From NCBI RefSeq assembly GCF_000092785.1, contig NC_014225.1, positions 1 through 64,000 of the forward strand: a stretch of DNA of 64,000 nucleotides, given 5' to 3'. The translations under genes were made by a program, and so were the position numbers. This DNA is from Waddlia chondrophila WSU 86-1044. Its GTDB lineage: Bacteria; Chlamydiota; Chlamydiia; Chlamydiales; Waddliaceae. How positions within the stretch are numbered: position 1 is the first letter of the stretch; every line of letters starts with the position of its first letter. Positions 44,931 to 54,161 of this stretch are shown one piece after another. A model generated the notes under the pieces. The model did not search any database. It was not told the DNA's origin and worked only from the letters and a program-made list of their open reading frames with translations.

Positions 44931-45942
44931 TCTTTATAAAGGTTGCCTGGGAAATCTCAAACCGTTTGTAGTTGTGTTTGAGATGCTCAAATAATCTTTC
45001 ATCCAAGAGGGATTCGATTTTTTCCAATCCTTTGTTTGGATCGAAAAAATAATCTCCTTCATTACATCTGATCAAAACCATGCTGTGCCCGTGAACTTCT
45101 TTCTTCTCGTTTTCTGAAGGTTTGATGATTCTAAGCAAATAAACTCCACTATTTAAAGAATTTGCGATCTCTGAGAAACTCTGTTTTAAATCCTTGAGAA
45201 GATCAAAAGCAGGAGTTGATTCCACTGCTGAAAGGCTGTGGAATTTTGCAAGTGCTTGAATTTTTTGGATGATAGGATCGGAGGAGGAAATATTTTTGAA
45301 TTCAATACAATTGAAAGCTCCCTGCCTCGCTCGCATTTCGATCAAGTCTCCCCCGGAACGGAACTTTTTAATGATTTTCTTTAGTCTTTTTTCTACTGGT
45401 TGCTTATCGGAAGATCGTAGAAAGTGGTTGATCACATCAAGAGCAATAGCGGAGCAATTTCCGCCGATTGTTGCCCATGAAAGTTTTCCGGTGTTGAATT
45501 GAATAGCCGGAGGGCATTCCTCATTTAACTTTTTGACATACCGTTCCGATCGGACGCGCCAATTCAAGCCGTTAAAAATCCCTTGAGATGTTTTGATTAG
45601 ACGTTTCTTTTTCGATTTTGGTTTGTCTGGGCTCGGATTGACGATTTCAAATACTTCGGAAAGTAAGCTGGACATGCGTCCGGATGATGCTTGTGGATCC
45701 AGCTGTTCTAAATATTTGCGTGTTAGAGTTAGGTTGGTATCAAAAAGGGAGTTTCGCAGCGATGGAAAAAAGGAGAGGCATATCCATACGATTCTAGAAA
45801 CGATATTAAATTTTTTAACGGTTAGATCAGTTTTTATAATATGAGTCGATTTTTTTGCGTTGCGAAGAGCAATCAAACGCGATTCTAATTCCTCATGCGA
45901 GAGTTGATCATTTTTACCTGAAAACGTAAAATTTACAGTCAT
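44920..45942 (-). CDS. YopT/C58-like cysteine protease candidate
   Basis: The 340-residue protein has no signal peptide, but a hydrophobic stretch (IVSRIVWICLSFFP, ~47-60). Its C-terminal half contains a plausible papain-like triad in the order and context of peptidase family C58 (YopT/AvrPphB effectors): Cys163 in GGNCSAIALDV, His286 in HGHSMVLIR and Asp301 in YFFDPNKG. C58 members are type III-secreted host-directed proteases. It converges on bcp with an 11-base overlap and diverges from the 763-residue gene. Confidence 0.6.
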   Translation of the reverse strand: MTVNFTFSGKNDQLSHEELESRLIALRNAKKSTHIIKTDLTVKKFNIVSRIVWICLSFFPSLRNSLFDTNLTLTRKYLEQLDPQASSGRMSSLLSEVFEIVNPSPDKPKSKKKRLIKTSQGIFNGLNWRVRSERYVKKLNEECPPAIQFNTGKLSWATIGGNCSAIALDVINHFLRSSDKQPVEKRLKKIIKKFRSGGDLIEMRARQGAFNCIEFKNISSSDPIIQKIQALAKFHSLSAVESTPAFDLLKDLKQSFSEIANSLNSGVYLLRIIKPSENEKKEVHGHSMVLIRCNEGDYFFDPNKGLEKIESLLDERLFEHLKHNYKRFEISQATFIKITL

Positions 45943-46076
45943 GTTTTTCGTGTCCTTAAATAGAATTAGTTATTATACAAAAAAAAACAGAAAATATTCA
46001 ATTAATTATTTGTATTTATAAAATATTAATATGTTTTTGTTAATTTTTTTTCTTAGTTTGATTAAATGGTGTTGTC

Positions 46077-48368
46077 ATGAGCGTATACAAAACAGACGGA
46101 CTTACAAATTTTCAAAAATGTCACAGGATGATTTTTCTTTGCCCTGAAGGCAGCCTGTCTCATTGGGGTGTGAAAAAAATTGAGTACTGTTACAGAAACG
46201 AGCGAACAAAGATCCACATTATTTGGGCACACGTGATCAGAAGAACTATCGCATTGGCAATGCCCATTTTTAATTTGCTCGATGCTCTGCATTATGTCCC
46301 GATGGCAGCGTATAAACTTGTGCAATTGAAACCTAAGGATGCTCTTCATGATTTATTGAAGTGTTTCAAGTGTTTGCAAGTCTTTTTATGCGCAGTACCC
46401 ACCTTAGTTGTAGCGATGATTGAGCCTAAATGGTTTTATCGTACAGAAGGAATGTGGCTGGATGTAAAGAATAAACAAATGAAAAGAGAAATTACCCATG
46501 CGTTTGAAAAAATGAAAGAGGACAGCCAGACTGGCGTGGAAACTGTAGTTCACTTAAAGGTTGCCTGCGAAAAGGTGATCGACAAAATGGTCGGTAACGA
46601 TCAAGCGATTGAAATTCTTAAAAAAGTGCTTGAAAAAGTGACTTCGGAAATTCCTACAGACGATCCTGAAAAGCAGGAAATTATTATCGAGCAATATATC
46701 GAGATGTTTTCTGAGCTTCTCGTTTGTTCGGCGCATCAACAAGTTGAATTGAACAAAATGACCGAGCATTTCACAAGAATACTTGAGCTGATCATAAAGG
46801 TTCGTCATCCCTTGCTTCGCTTGTCCTTGATCCATTTAATCGTAACAACTGCCAAAAACGATCCAGATACTTACGAAGATATTGCCAAAAAGAAATATGA
46901 AAATGATAATCGTCAAGCACTTCCCTATATGGTTGCCCGGCTCATTACAGACGACGAGGATTTGCTTGCCAGGTTGATGGAAATTTCAAACGACCGCTAT
47001 TTTAAAAACCGTCAAACGCAGACTTCATTCATTGCAACCCTGCATGAAATTCATCAGAGCGAGTTAAAAGACTCGGATAAAGAAAAAGCTCTTGGTTCTT
47101 TGCTTGATAGTTTTGATTTAGATCAAAGGATTGCCGAAGCTGGAAAACCTGTCCAAAGGAAAAAGGGAGAGCCTAAAAATGCAGAGGAACGCGATCAAAT
47201 GATCGAGAATAAAAAAAGGAATATTAAGCAAAAACAAGGTGAAATTCAAAATGGAAATAAAAGGGTTAAAAGGTTAGAAAGTCAAATTCAAATTCAAAAT
47301 GTCAAAAATGAGATTGCCTCATTGGAAAAGATGAGATTCATCTCTGATTCTGAAAGAGAAGAGTTGCTCAAGCTTAAAAAGGATAAGGGCAGCCATTTTC
47401 ATTCGGCTCAGAATATTTTGCGCATGCTTTTGAGTTTGAATGATAAAAATTTTGTTTCCAAGTATTTGAGGCGAATTGGAAGTGAAAAAAAATATCCTCA
47501 TCTTAGTGATGAGCGGATCGTCACAGATGTCTTTAAAGAAATTTTTGAGTTAGAAAATCTGCCTCCAGATGCATTTGAAAAGATTCAACGTTTGAGAGCC
47601 CCTTGGGCTTTAGTTGCTTTCCATGGCAGGCTTAATGAAGTCAAAGCGAAATATCGATCAGATTTAATCCAGTGCAACAAGGCAATTGTTCAAGCGCTGC
47701 TAGATGGCACCTATGATGAGCTGCGTCATGAGACGGATGCAAATCCGACGCTGAAAAAGGTTTTTGAAGTGCAGCCTGGTTTGAAAGACAAGTGGATGCA
47801 TCCATCTAAGGATGATTATACAGTCAAAGGTCTTTATTCAGAAGCAACGAGGCGTTTTGCAAATTTTAAAATTGTAGAAGCTAACGACCCTTCGGATATT
47901 CTTCTTATTGGAAACGATACACACACTTGTGTGCATTTAGGTGGACGGATTGAGCGTGTATCCGGAATGTCTGCTTTTATCAGAGATGGCAAGATCCATA
48001 CGATTCTGATTAAAGATGAAGAGGGTGTTACAGTAGCTGAAACGCAGCTTCAATTGATGTGGGATGAAGTGAATAAAAAGCCGGTACTTTTTATTGAAGA
48101 GGCAAATTTTTTAGGGGGTGAAAATAACGATTATTCGTTGGAACACGCCATTTATTCTTATGCAAGAGAAAGAGCTAAAGAGCTTGGGTTGAATCTTGTC
48201 TCTTGTTATCATATGAAAGATCCTAAAGGAAAGCTGATCTCCTCAAGAAAATATGAGGGCAAGGTTGGTTCTTTAGGAAGTTCCTCTCCGCTTGAGTACG
48301 TGAATCGCTATTTCAAAAATTATTCCAAGCCTTATGATCTTGGTCAAACTTGGTATGTTACCACTTAA
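46077..48368 (+). CDS. Large protein with N-terminal hydrophobic region and coiled coil, unknown
   Basis: Not recognised. The 763-residue product has hydrophobic segments near the N-terminus (IIWAHVIRRTIALAMPIFNLL at ~49-69 in part, and LQVFLCAVPTLVVAMI at ~104-119), an all-helical middle, a highly charged coiled coil (~375-430, many Lys/Glu/Gln) and a C-terminal mixed domain (~600-760) with SDILLIGNDTHTCVHLGG, FIRDGKIHTILIKDEEG and VLFIEEANFLGG, which looks like a compact alpha/beta enzyme. Such a layout is common among chlamydial secreted or inclusion-membrane proteins, but secretion is only inferred. Confidence 0.5.
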   Translation: MSVYKTDGLTNFQKCHRMIFLCPEGSLSHWGVKKIEYCYRNERTKIHIIWAHVIRRTIALAMPIFNLLDALHYVPMAAYKLVQLKPKDALHDLLKCFKCLQVFLCAVPTLVVAMIEPKWFYRTEGMWLDVKNKQMKREITHAFEKMKEDSQTGVETVVHLKVACEKVIDKMVGNDQAIEILKKVLEKVTSEIPTDDPEKQEIIIEQYIEMFSELLVCSAHQQVELNKMTEHFTRILELIIKVRHPLLRLSLIHLIVTTAKNDPDTYEDIAKKKYENDNRQALPYMVARLITDDEDLLARLMEISNDRYFKNRQTQTSFIATLHEIHQSELKDSDKEKALGSLLDSFDLDQRIAEAGKPVQRKKGEPKNAEERDQMIENKKRNIKQKQGEIQNGNKRVKRLESQIQIQNVKNEIASLEKMRFISDSEREELLKLKKDKGSHFHSAQNILRMLLSLNDKNFVSKYLRRIGSEKKYPHLSDERIVTDVFKEIFELENLPPDAFEKIQRLRAPWALVAFHGRLNEVKAKYRSDLIQCNKAIVQALLDGTYDELRHETDANPTLKKVFEVQPGLKDKWMHPSKDDYTVKGLYSEATRRFANFKIVEANDPSDILLIGNDTHTCVHLGGRIERVSGMSAFIRDGKIHTILIKDEEGVTVAETQLQLMWDEVNKKPVLFIEEANFLGGENNDYSLEHAIYSYARERAKELGLNLVSCYHMKDPKGKLISSRKYEGKVGSLGSSSPLEYVNRYFKNYSKPYDLGQTWYVTT

Positions 48369-48381
48369 TCGGGATAAATTC

Positions 48382-49152
48382 ATGATCAGCGTCACTATTT
48401 TGACCAAAAATAGCCAAAAGCATTTGAAAGAGATTTTGGATTCTCTTCACTCTTTTGACGAGGTGGTTGTTTGCGATACGGGTTCCACGGACTGCACGCT
48501 TGAAATCGCGCGTGCTTATTCAAATGTTTCGCTCTACGAAAAACCGTTTGCAGGATTTGGCCCAACCCACAATTTTGCGAGTGAAAGAGCAAAAAATGAC
48601 TGGATCCTTTCAATTGACAGCGATGAGGTGCCAAGTCCGGAGCTTATCAAGGAAATTATGGAAGAGTCTCTTGATCCTCGCTGCGTTTACTCCATTCCCC
48701 GCCACAATTTCTTTAACGGCAAATGGATTCGTTGGTGTGGCTGGCATCCTGAAAGTGTCGTTCGGCTCTATCATCGCGGATCTACTTGCTTTTCCGATGA
48801 ACAGGTGCATGAAGCAGTGATCGCACAAGGGTTGCGGGTTAAATCATTTAAAGGAGCGCTTAAACACTACTCTTACGATTCAATAGACCAATTTTTAGAG
48901 AAAATGCAGCTATATTCAGAGCTTTTCGCCAAGCAAAATGTAGGAAAAAAGCGCTCAGGATTGGGTAAAGCAATCGCTCATGGATTTTATGGTTTTTTTA
49001 AATCTTTTTTTCTAAAAAGAGGGTTTATGGGGGGATTTGAAGGGGCTGTGATCTCTTTCTACAATGGGCATACGGCTTATTACAAGTATCTTAAGCTGAG
49101 AGAATATAATCGCAAATTTTTCGATGGCCAGAGGAAAACGCCTGATTTTTGA
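48382..49152 (+). CDS. WaaE/KdtX-like family-2 glycosyltransferase
   Basis: The ~256-residue product is a GT2 enzyme of the lipopolysaccharide-core WaaE/KdtX group: MISVTILTKNSQKHLKEILDSL, VVVCDTGSTDCTLEIA, WILSIDSDEVPSPEL with the DxD metal-binding site, and WCGWHPESVVRLYHR. It likely adds a hexose to the lipooligosaccharide core. The start at 48382 follows GGGAT; an upstream in-frame start would overlap the preceding gene. Its last 62 bases overlap mutY tail to tail. Confidence 0.85.
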   Translation: MISVTILTKNSQKHLKEILDSLHSFDEVVVCDTGSTDCTLEIARAYSNVSLYEKPFAGFGPTHNFASERAKNDWILSIDSDEVPSPELIKEIMEESLDPRCVYSIPRHNFFNGKWIRWCGWHPESVVRLYHRGSTCFSDEQVHEAVIAQGLRVKSFKGALKHYSYDSIDQFLEKMQLYSELFAKQNVGKKRSGLGKAIAHGFYGFFKSFFLKRGFMGGFEGAVISFYNGHTAYYKYLKLREYNRKFFDGQRKTPDF

Positions 49153-50143
49153 GTTGGTTTGCACTCAGCCATTGGCAACGATCAACCTCTTTTAGATGGT
49201 TCGTATCAAATAAAAACGGGGTCAATGAGGCTCGGTATCTTGTGAAGGTATGTTTAACGATTGGCAGTTGACAATCGATTAACTGGCACTTTAAGCCCAT
49301 CGATTCTTGAATTTCACGCAGTGCTTTTTTTTCACTCCAGCCTCGAGGCCCTGTTTCAAAATAGGGAAATTCATACAGCCCTTGCATGATCTCCCCTTTT
49401 GCTGCTTGCTTGACTAGATAATTGCCGTTGCAGTGAATGACAGACACCAATCTGTATAGAGAAGTTGAAGAGACGCGGTTTTCTTTGATGGGAAAATCAT
49501 GTTGCCTTCCGTGGAGATAGCTTTGACAGCCCGCTCGCAACGGGCACAAGCAGCAATCGGGTTTTCGCTTGCAGACGGTGGCGCCAAGCTCGATCAATCC
49601 TTCGTTGATTAGCCAATGTTCTTGATCAGGCAGCTGTTTTTCCAACCAATCGTTGACGTTTTTGACCGTTTTTTGTTTTGAGATGTCTTCATTGAGCATG
49701 CGATAGCGTGCGATTACGCGCAGAACGTTTCCATCGACTGCTGCCGTTTTTTGCTGAAATGCAAAGCTGCGGATGGCGCCAATTGTATAGGGTCCAAGCC
49801 CTTTTATTTTACTGAGCAATTGCGGATCTGAAGGTAGGACGCCGTTGAATTGTTCCAGGACATACTGAGCACCTGCATGGAGGTTGCGTGCGCGCGAGTA
49901 GTAGCCGAGTCCTTCCCACGCTTTGATCACTTCTTGTTGATCAGCTTTTGCAAGTGATGGAATGTCGGGAAATTGCTCCATCCAATTGAGAAAGTAAGGA
50001 ATGACGACAGCAACCTGGGTCTGCTGAAGCATCACCTCTGATACCCAGACTGCGTAGGGAGTTCGAGAGTCTCTCCATGGAAGATCGCGTTGATACTCGA
50101 GAAACCATCGTTTTAGAGAGTCGCAATTGAGAGTCAGAATCAT
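49091..50143 (-). CDS. mutY: A/G-specific adenine DNA glycosylase
   Basis: MutY removes adenine paired with 8-oxoguanine. The ~350-residue product has the helix-hairpin-helix IKGLGPYTIGAIRS, the catalytic Asp in AAVDGNVLRV, the iron-sulfur ligands CKRKPDCCLCPLRAGC (Cys spacing 6-2-5), MLQQTQV, and a C-terminal NUDIX-like OxoG-recognition domain ending AFSSGHRKI. The start at 50143 overlaps the stop of the upstream glycosyltransferase gene (ATGA). Confidence 0.95.
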   Translation of the reverse strand: MILTLNCDSLKRWFLEYQRDLPWRDSRTPYAVWVSEVMLQQTQVAVVIPYFLNWMEQFPDIPSLAKADQQEVIKAWEGLGYYSRARNLHAGAQYVLEQFNGVLPSDPQLLSKIKGLGPYTIGAIRSFAFQQKTAAVDGNVLRVIARYRMLNEDISKQKTVKNVNDWLEKQLPDQEHWLINEGLIELGATVCKRKPDCCLCPLRAGCQSYLHGRQHDFPIKENRVSSTSLYRLVSVIHCNGNYLVKQAAKGEIMQGLYEFPYFETGPRGWSEKKALREIQESMGLKCQLIDCQLPIVKHTFTRYRASLTPFLFDTNHLKEVDRCQWLSANQLKNQAFSSGHRKICDYILSA

Positions 50144-51324
50144 TTGAGTGATGCACGGGCTTTTTCGATGAGAGGGGGGAGCTGTTTTAGAAGTTCCTGC
50201 ACACGGTGATCCCATGTATGCTGCTGCATCGCTTTTTCTCTTCCGTTTTTCGCTACAGCCTCCCGTTCCTGGTAATTTTCAAGGTAAAAAGAGACGATTT
50301 CGTCGACGTCGCTCCATTCGCCATGGATATAGTAGGCAAGGTCTTGGCCATTGACAAAATGATGATCCATGAAGGTGTTCTGACTAGTGAGTAGAAAGGA
50401 TTCGGCCCCAAGAGCTGAGAAAATTCTTTCATGAGCGCCATTTTTAGAAGCTGGGCTGCTGTTGAGGACAATCTTGCTCATTTTCATCGCTTCCAGAGCA
50501 CTCTCGAATGGGATGGGAGAATGAATGTTCACATTCTTTCTGTCTTTGAGATAGTGATCCCAGCCTTTTATGCCGATCGCGCCCCCGAATAGAGTTACAG
50601 GGGCGTTCTTAATGGATCGAATCAACTCAACTCTGTCTCTGCCTTTGATGAATAGTTCAAGTTCTTGAATGATTTCCAGCATATTGAAGCTGTTTGTATC
50701 GAGCTCTTCTTTTTGCGAAGCGGCATTCAATGCTTGAACAAGAGCTTCGATGTAGTTTGTCGAGTAGTCAGAAAGAGCGATTTCTTGTGCGTTTTCGAGA
50801 GCATGATAGATCACTTTCGGGTATTTCTTTTTCCACTCCTCGCGAATGTATTCGTAGTCGATGCATGAACCGACAAAAAGAACTTCGTATTTTTTAGAAA
50901 GCAAGAGGTCTGGCTTCAGCTCCCGGCTGACTCCTTGGGGCATAAAAATCGATTGGCTGCACCCTAAGCCTTGGAAATAGTGGCAGCCAAAAGCATCGGG
51001 GCAAGTGATTACATTGAGTTTGTTGTGCGCAAGGACGCTAAATTCCGTAAAACCTTCTGTCAGGCAGGCAACATGAGGGATTTTGATCATGTCGCAAAAA
51101 AATTGTCCTGCTTCGTCGGGTAAAAGTCCATTGATGGAAAACGTGCAATCTGGAGGATCTCTAAAGATCGATTCAAGGAACGGTTCAGGATTGTTGCGCT
51201 CAGCGACTAGCAGTTTACATACAACGCCTTGTCTGACAAAAGCTTGATGAAGTTCGTTAGTCAGATAGGGCAAAACGCCGTATTGGCTGACCGGAGGCAT
51301 AAAAATGTCAATGCGGTTAATCAT
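50140..51324 (-). CDS. CgeB/DUF3880-like glycosyltransferase
   Basis: The 394-residue product resembles family-1-type glycosyltransferases of the spore-maturation CgeB group: YEVLFVGSCIDYEYIREEW, TLFGGAIGIKGWDHYL, and a C-terminal block with SKIVLNSSPASKNGAHERIFSALGAESFLLT and GQDLAYYIHGEW. The N-terminal half is a Rossmann-like acceptor domain. Acceptor and sugar are unknown, but a role in surface glycan synthesis alongside the WaaE-like enzyme is plausible. It is coupled to mutY. Confidence 0.7.
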   Translation of the reverse strand: MINRIDIFMPPVSQYGVLPYLTNELHQAFVRQGVVCKLLVAERNNPEPFLESIFRDPPDCTFSINGLLPDEAGQFFCDMIKIPHVACLTEGFTEFSVLAHNKLNVITCPDAFGCHYFQGLGCSQSIFMPQGVSRELKPDLLLSKKYEVLFVGSCIDYEYIREEWKKKYPKVIYHALENAQEIALSDYSTNYIEALVQALNAASQKEELDTNSFNMLEIIQELELFIKGRDRVELIRSIKNAPVTLFGGAIGIKGWDHYLKDRKNVNIHSPIPFESALEAMKMSKIVLNSSPASKNGAHERIFSALGAESFLLTSQNTFMDHHFVNGQDLAYYIHGEWSDVDEIVSFYLENYQEREAVAKNGREKAMQQHTWDHRVQELLKQLPPLIEKARASLK

Positions 51325-51409
51325 AGGTCAGTTTTCTCAAAATTGGTTGATTGTAGAATATCAGGATGATAGATAAAATAATAGGATCTACATTTGAATC
51401 CACCCTTTC

Positions 51410-51823
51410 CTAGAGCCTAGGGTTTTCCCTCTCCTTCCTTTTTGCATTTTCTTTTTTTTCTTTTTGCTGCACTCTTTTTTGGTATTCAATTCCGATGCCT
51501 GCGTAAATTTTTTTCTCCAAGTCGTCTTTTTTCCGCTGCATGCGGGACCACTCTTCAGAGGGAAAGTTATCGGGGTTTTCTATAAAACGCTTAACTTCTT
51601 TGGTGGACATGCCGCTGAGCTCTGCAATCTTTTCCATGCGATTTTGCAGATCGTCATCCATATTGCGCAATTTTTTCAGCATAGTGTCGATTTCCGAATC
51701 ACCAGCTGCAGACATGTTGGAAGGGGGCGCTTCCAAAGCGCTTTTTCGTTTGATTTTCTTTTTTTTCTTTCTCACGTGCTTCGATGGATCATCGAAGGGA
51801 TCTGAGGGATTATGAGCATCCAT
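51410..51823 (-). CDS. Small charged conserved-type protein, unknown function
   Basis: Not recognised. The 137-residue product has a poly-basic N-terminal stretch (HVRKKKKKIKRK), a central helical part (MLKKLRNMDDDLQNRMEKI, LSGMSTKEVKRFI) and a Lys/Glu-rich tail. It has no signal peptide. It looks like a soluble, nucleic-acid- or membrane-binding helical protein. It diverges from the lipoxygenase-like gene across 79 bases. Confidence 0.55.
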   Translation of the reverse strand: MDAHNPSDPFDDPSKHVRKKKKKIKRKSALEAPPSNMSAAGDSEIDTMLKKLRNMDDDLQNRMEKIAELSGMSTKEVKRFIENPDNFPSEEWSRMQRKKDDLEKKIYAGIGIEYQKRVQQKEKKENAKRKERENPRL

Positions 51824-51902
51824 ATGAACACTATGATTAAAGTTTTAAAAAATTTCAAAATAATCTAAAGATAGACTTTTTGCGAATTCAAGGGAGAGTT
51901 AA

Positions 51903-53738
51903 ATGAATACAGTTTCCACAAACGTAACAAGCTACTCAGTGGAAGGAATACTCTTTCACTATGATAGCGATCGAGCTATTAAGCAGCATTTTCATGTCTA
52001 TAATGAGGAAAATGTTTATCTGGGTCATGGAAAAACGGGAAAAGATGGAAGGTTTTATGTAGAAATCAGGTATCCGGCGGCTCTTCAACAAAAAATCACG
52101 TTGATCTTCCGCTTGTGCAGGGAGGACAACCCTGTCCACAGGCATGAAAAATTAAGAAAAGATGAAGTTTTATGTCGTCATTTTTCTTTTTACAAAGGTC
52201 GTACGGAAGTTGCGCAGACTGTCGAGACTTTTGTATTGGATAAACTGAAAAAAGATCTTGGCGAAGTGCATTTGGAGCGGCCTTATAAAAAGGAACAGGT
52301 TCCTTTAAGGTATAAAGTAAATATTGCAACAGCCTCTGTTGCTTCTCAAGTGACAGCATTTTTGGAGAAGATTAAAGAAAAAATGGATTTTTTTGATACG
52401 CATGACATTGATGATGTGATAAAAGCTTTCGGCTTCTCTTCTACGGAGTTGACTTCTGAAAATACTTGGAAGATGATCACTAACGGCATTTGTCCGATCT
52501 ATTTGAAGGAGGAAGAGGAGCATTATGTTGCTGAAGTGGATTGGAGCCGTTATGAATTTGACAAACTTCAAGCTTTAGCAGATATTAAGGTATGGTTTAA
52601 AAAGAGCGTTGAAAGCGATCCTGTGATGGACCGGATAGAAGTGCGGTTTAGAGAAACGCTCGAACCTTCTTCGAGGCCTGAAGACTATACCCCTATACAA
52701 ACGTATTCTCCCGATCAAGAGAATTTTGAAGAGGGATTGCGTATTGCCAATTGTGCATTCCATGTTTTTGGACAGACTGTGTTTCATTTAGGAATCGGCC
52801 ATATTTACGGAGCTAATGCAGCCATTGCTGCATTTGATTACTTGCCGGGCCATCCATTAGGCAGTTTGCTTCTTCCCCACTGTCATTTTATAAGAAAGAT
52901 CAGCAAGGAGATTGGAGGCCCGATCATTTTCGAGGAAGATGGTGTATTAAATGTCTCGGCATTGAGTGTAAATGGGATTGCTTCATTAATTTCTGATGCG
53001 TTGGCGTCATTGGATCCCTTTAGTTTTAAGCCTCGCTCTCCTATTAATGACAACCATACCTTTGCCAAAGTTCAGAAACATCATTTTGAAGTGCTTAAGT
53101 CGGCTGTAAAGGAGTATTTTGACGAAAATTGGGATCAAATGGTTAAAGACTGGGCGCCTGTGCATGGATTTTTCAGAAGAATGTTCAAGAATTCTCCTTC
53201 TTATCGTCCTTGGGGCGAAGAAAATTCTGCAAAGTTCAAGTGGCGTGATTCCAGTGAGCTTGGAGATTGTCGAGATGAACAGCTTCCTCCTCGAGTGACC
53301 TATCGTTCAACAGACGAAGGAGTGCGTAGTTTTCGGCTTGTTGCAGCTGATGAGCATGTGCCGCTTCCTGGAGACAGGGAGTTTATCGAACATTTTGTTG
53401 TCGATTTTATTCATCATGTCACGATTTGGCATTCCTGGATTCATCGTAGCCAGTATCTGTCATCAGAATCAAGTCCAAGTGTTGCGGATGTAAATTTTGC
53501 TCCGTTGTCTCTTTCTTTTTATGGCAAAGGTGATTATGGAGGGATTTCAATGGAGGATGCAATTCATCAATTGGAGATTGCTTCGGTATTTTCCCGTTTT
53601 AATGTTGGAAATTATGCATTGGTTGACGGTGAAGGGGTTTATTCGGGGATTATTAAAAAGGTAAAAGAGGCTGCTAAAGGATATTTTTCTTTGGGAATAG
53701 ATCCGTTTCAGGAGATACAGGTTAGCACAGTTATTTAG
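51903..53738 (+). CDS. Lipoxygenase-like non-haem iron dioxygenase
   Basis: Lipoxygenases insert O2 into polyunsaturated fatty acids. The 611-residue product has all five iron ligand positions: His295 and His300 (FHLGIGH, the HX4H pair), His510 and His514 (IWHSWIH, HX3H) and the C-terminal residue Ile611, whose carboxylate binds iron in this family. Between them, HPLGSLLLPHCHFI (317-330) matches the conserved LOX segment HPIxxLLxPH, and RSQY (515-518) matches the FGQY end of the second helix. Residues 1-75 form a beta-rich, carboxypeptidase-regulatory-like domain instead of a standard PLAT domain. No signal peptide is seen. A GGGAGAG ribosome site precedes the start. Substrate is unknown; host lipids are a natural guess. 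Confidence 0.72.
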   Translation: MNTVSTNVTSYSVEGILFHYDSDRAIKQHFHVYNEENVYLGHGKTGKDGRFYVEIRYPAALQQKITLIFRLCREDNPVHRHEKLRKDEVLCRHFSFYKGRTEVAQTVETFVLDKLKKDLGEVHLERPYKKEQVPLRYKVNIATASVASQVTAFLEKIKEKMDFFDTHDIDDVIKAFGFSSTELTSENTWKMITNGICPIYLKEEEEHYVAEVDWSRYEFDKLQALADIKVWFKKSVESDPVMDRIEVRFRETLEPSSRPEDYTPIQTYSPDQENFEEGLRIANCAFHVFGQTVFHLGIGHIYGANAAIAAFDYLPGHPLGSLLLPHCHFIRKISKEIGGPIIFEEDGVLNVSALSVNGIASLISDALASLDPFSFKPRSPINDNHTFAKVQKHHFEVLKSAVKEYFDENWDQMVKDWAPVHGFFRRMFKNSPSYRPWGEENSAKFKWRDSSELGDCRDEQLPPRVTYRSTDEGVRSFRLVAADEHVPLPGDREFIEHFVVDFIHHVTIWHSWIHRSQYLSSESSPSVADVNFAPLSLSFYGKGDYGGISMEDAIHQLEIASVFSRFNVGNYALVDGEGVYSGIIKKVKEAAKGYFSLGIDPFQEIQVSTVI

Positions 53739-53834
53739 AATTTATCGTCGAATTTTATTCGCTGTGTGGTTTATTGGTATTATTGTGGAGATTAACTTGA
53801 ATACGGGTGGTTCCGTGGAAGCAAAGGAGTTTTT

Positions 53835-54005
53835 ATGCTATATTGGGCTTTAATCTTTCTGTTAGTTGCGATTGTTGCCGGATTTTTCGGTTTTGGTGGT
53901 GTCGCCGCAGCTTCTACTACGATAGCTAAGGTGCTGTTTGTTGTTTTCGTGGTGTTATTTGTAATTGCATTATTGAATCATTTTTTAAGGGGTGGGATTG
54001 GTTAA
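53835..54005 (+). CDS. DUF1328 (YtjA-like) small membrane protein
   Basis: This 56-residue protein has two membrane helices ([20 protein letters not shown] and [15 protein letters not shown]) joined by [12 protein letters not shown], the exact pattern of the DUF1328/YtjA family, whose function is unknown. It has a strong AAGGAGT ribosome site at 53823-53829. It ends 37 bases before the tRNA-Thr gene. Confidence 0.88.
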   Translation: MLYWALIFLLVAIVAGFFGFGGVAAASTTIAKVLFVVFVVLFVIALLNHFLRGGIG

Positions 54006-54042
54006 AAATTAGGGTATTTGGTTATAATGTCCGATTCCAGGT

Positions 54043-54115
54043 GCCTGGATAGCTCAGTTGGTAGAGCAGCGCATTCGTAATGCGGAGGTCGGGGGTTCGA
54101 TTCCCTTTCCAGGCA
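54043..54115 (+). tRNA. tRNA-Thr (anticodon CGU)
   Basis: A 73-base cloverleaf: acceptor GCCTGGA pairs with TCCAGGC, D-arm GCTCAGTTGGTAGAGC, anticodon arm GCGCA-TTCGTAA-TGCGG with anticodon CGT (reads ACG), and T-arm with loop TTCGATT (two G-U pairs in the stem). The discriminator is A and CCA is not encoded. An IS66 end starts 14 bases downstream. Confidence 0.95.
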
Positions 54116-54161
54116 AACCTTTTTATCAGTAAGCGTCAAATTTACCCACATGCCTCCTCCA

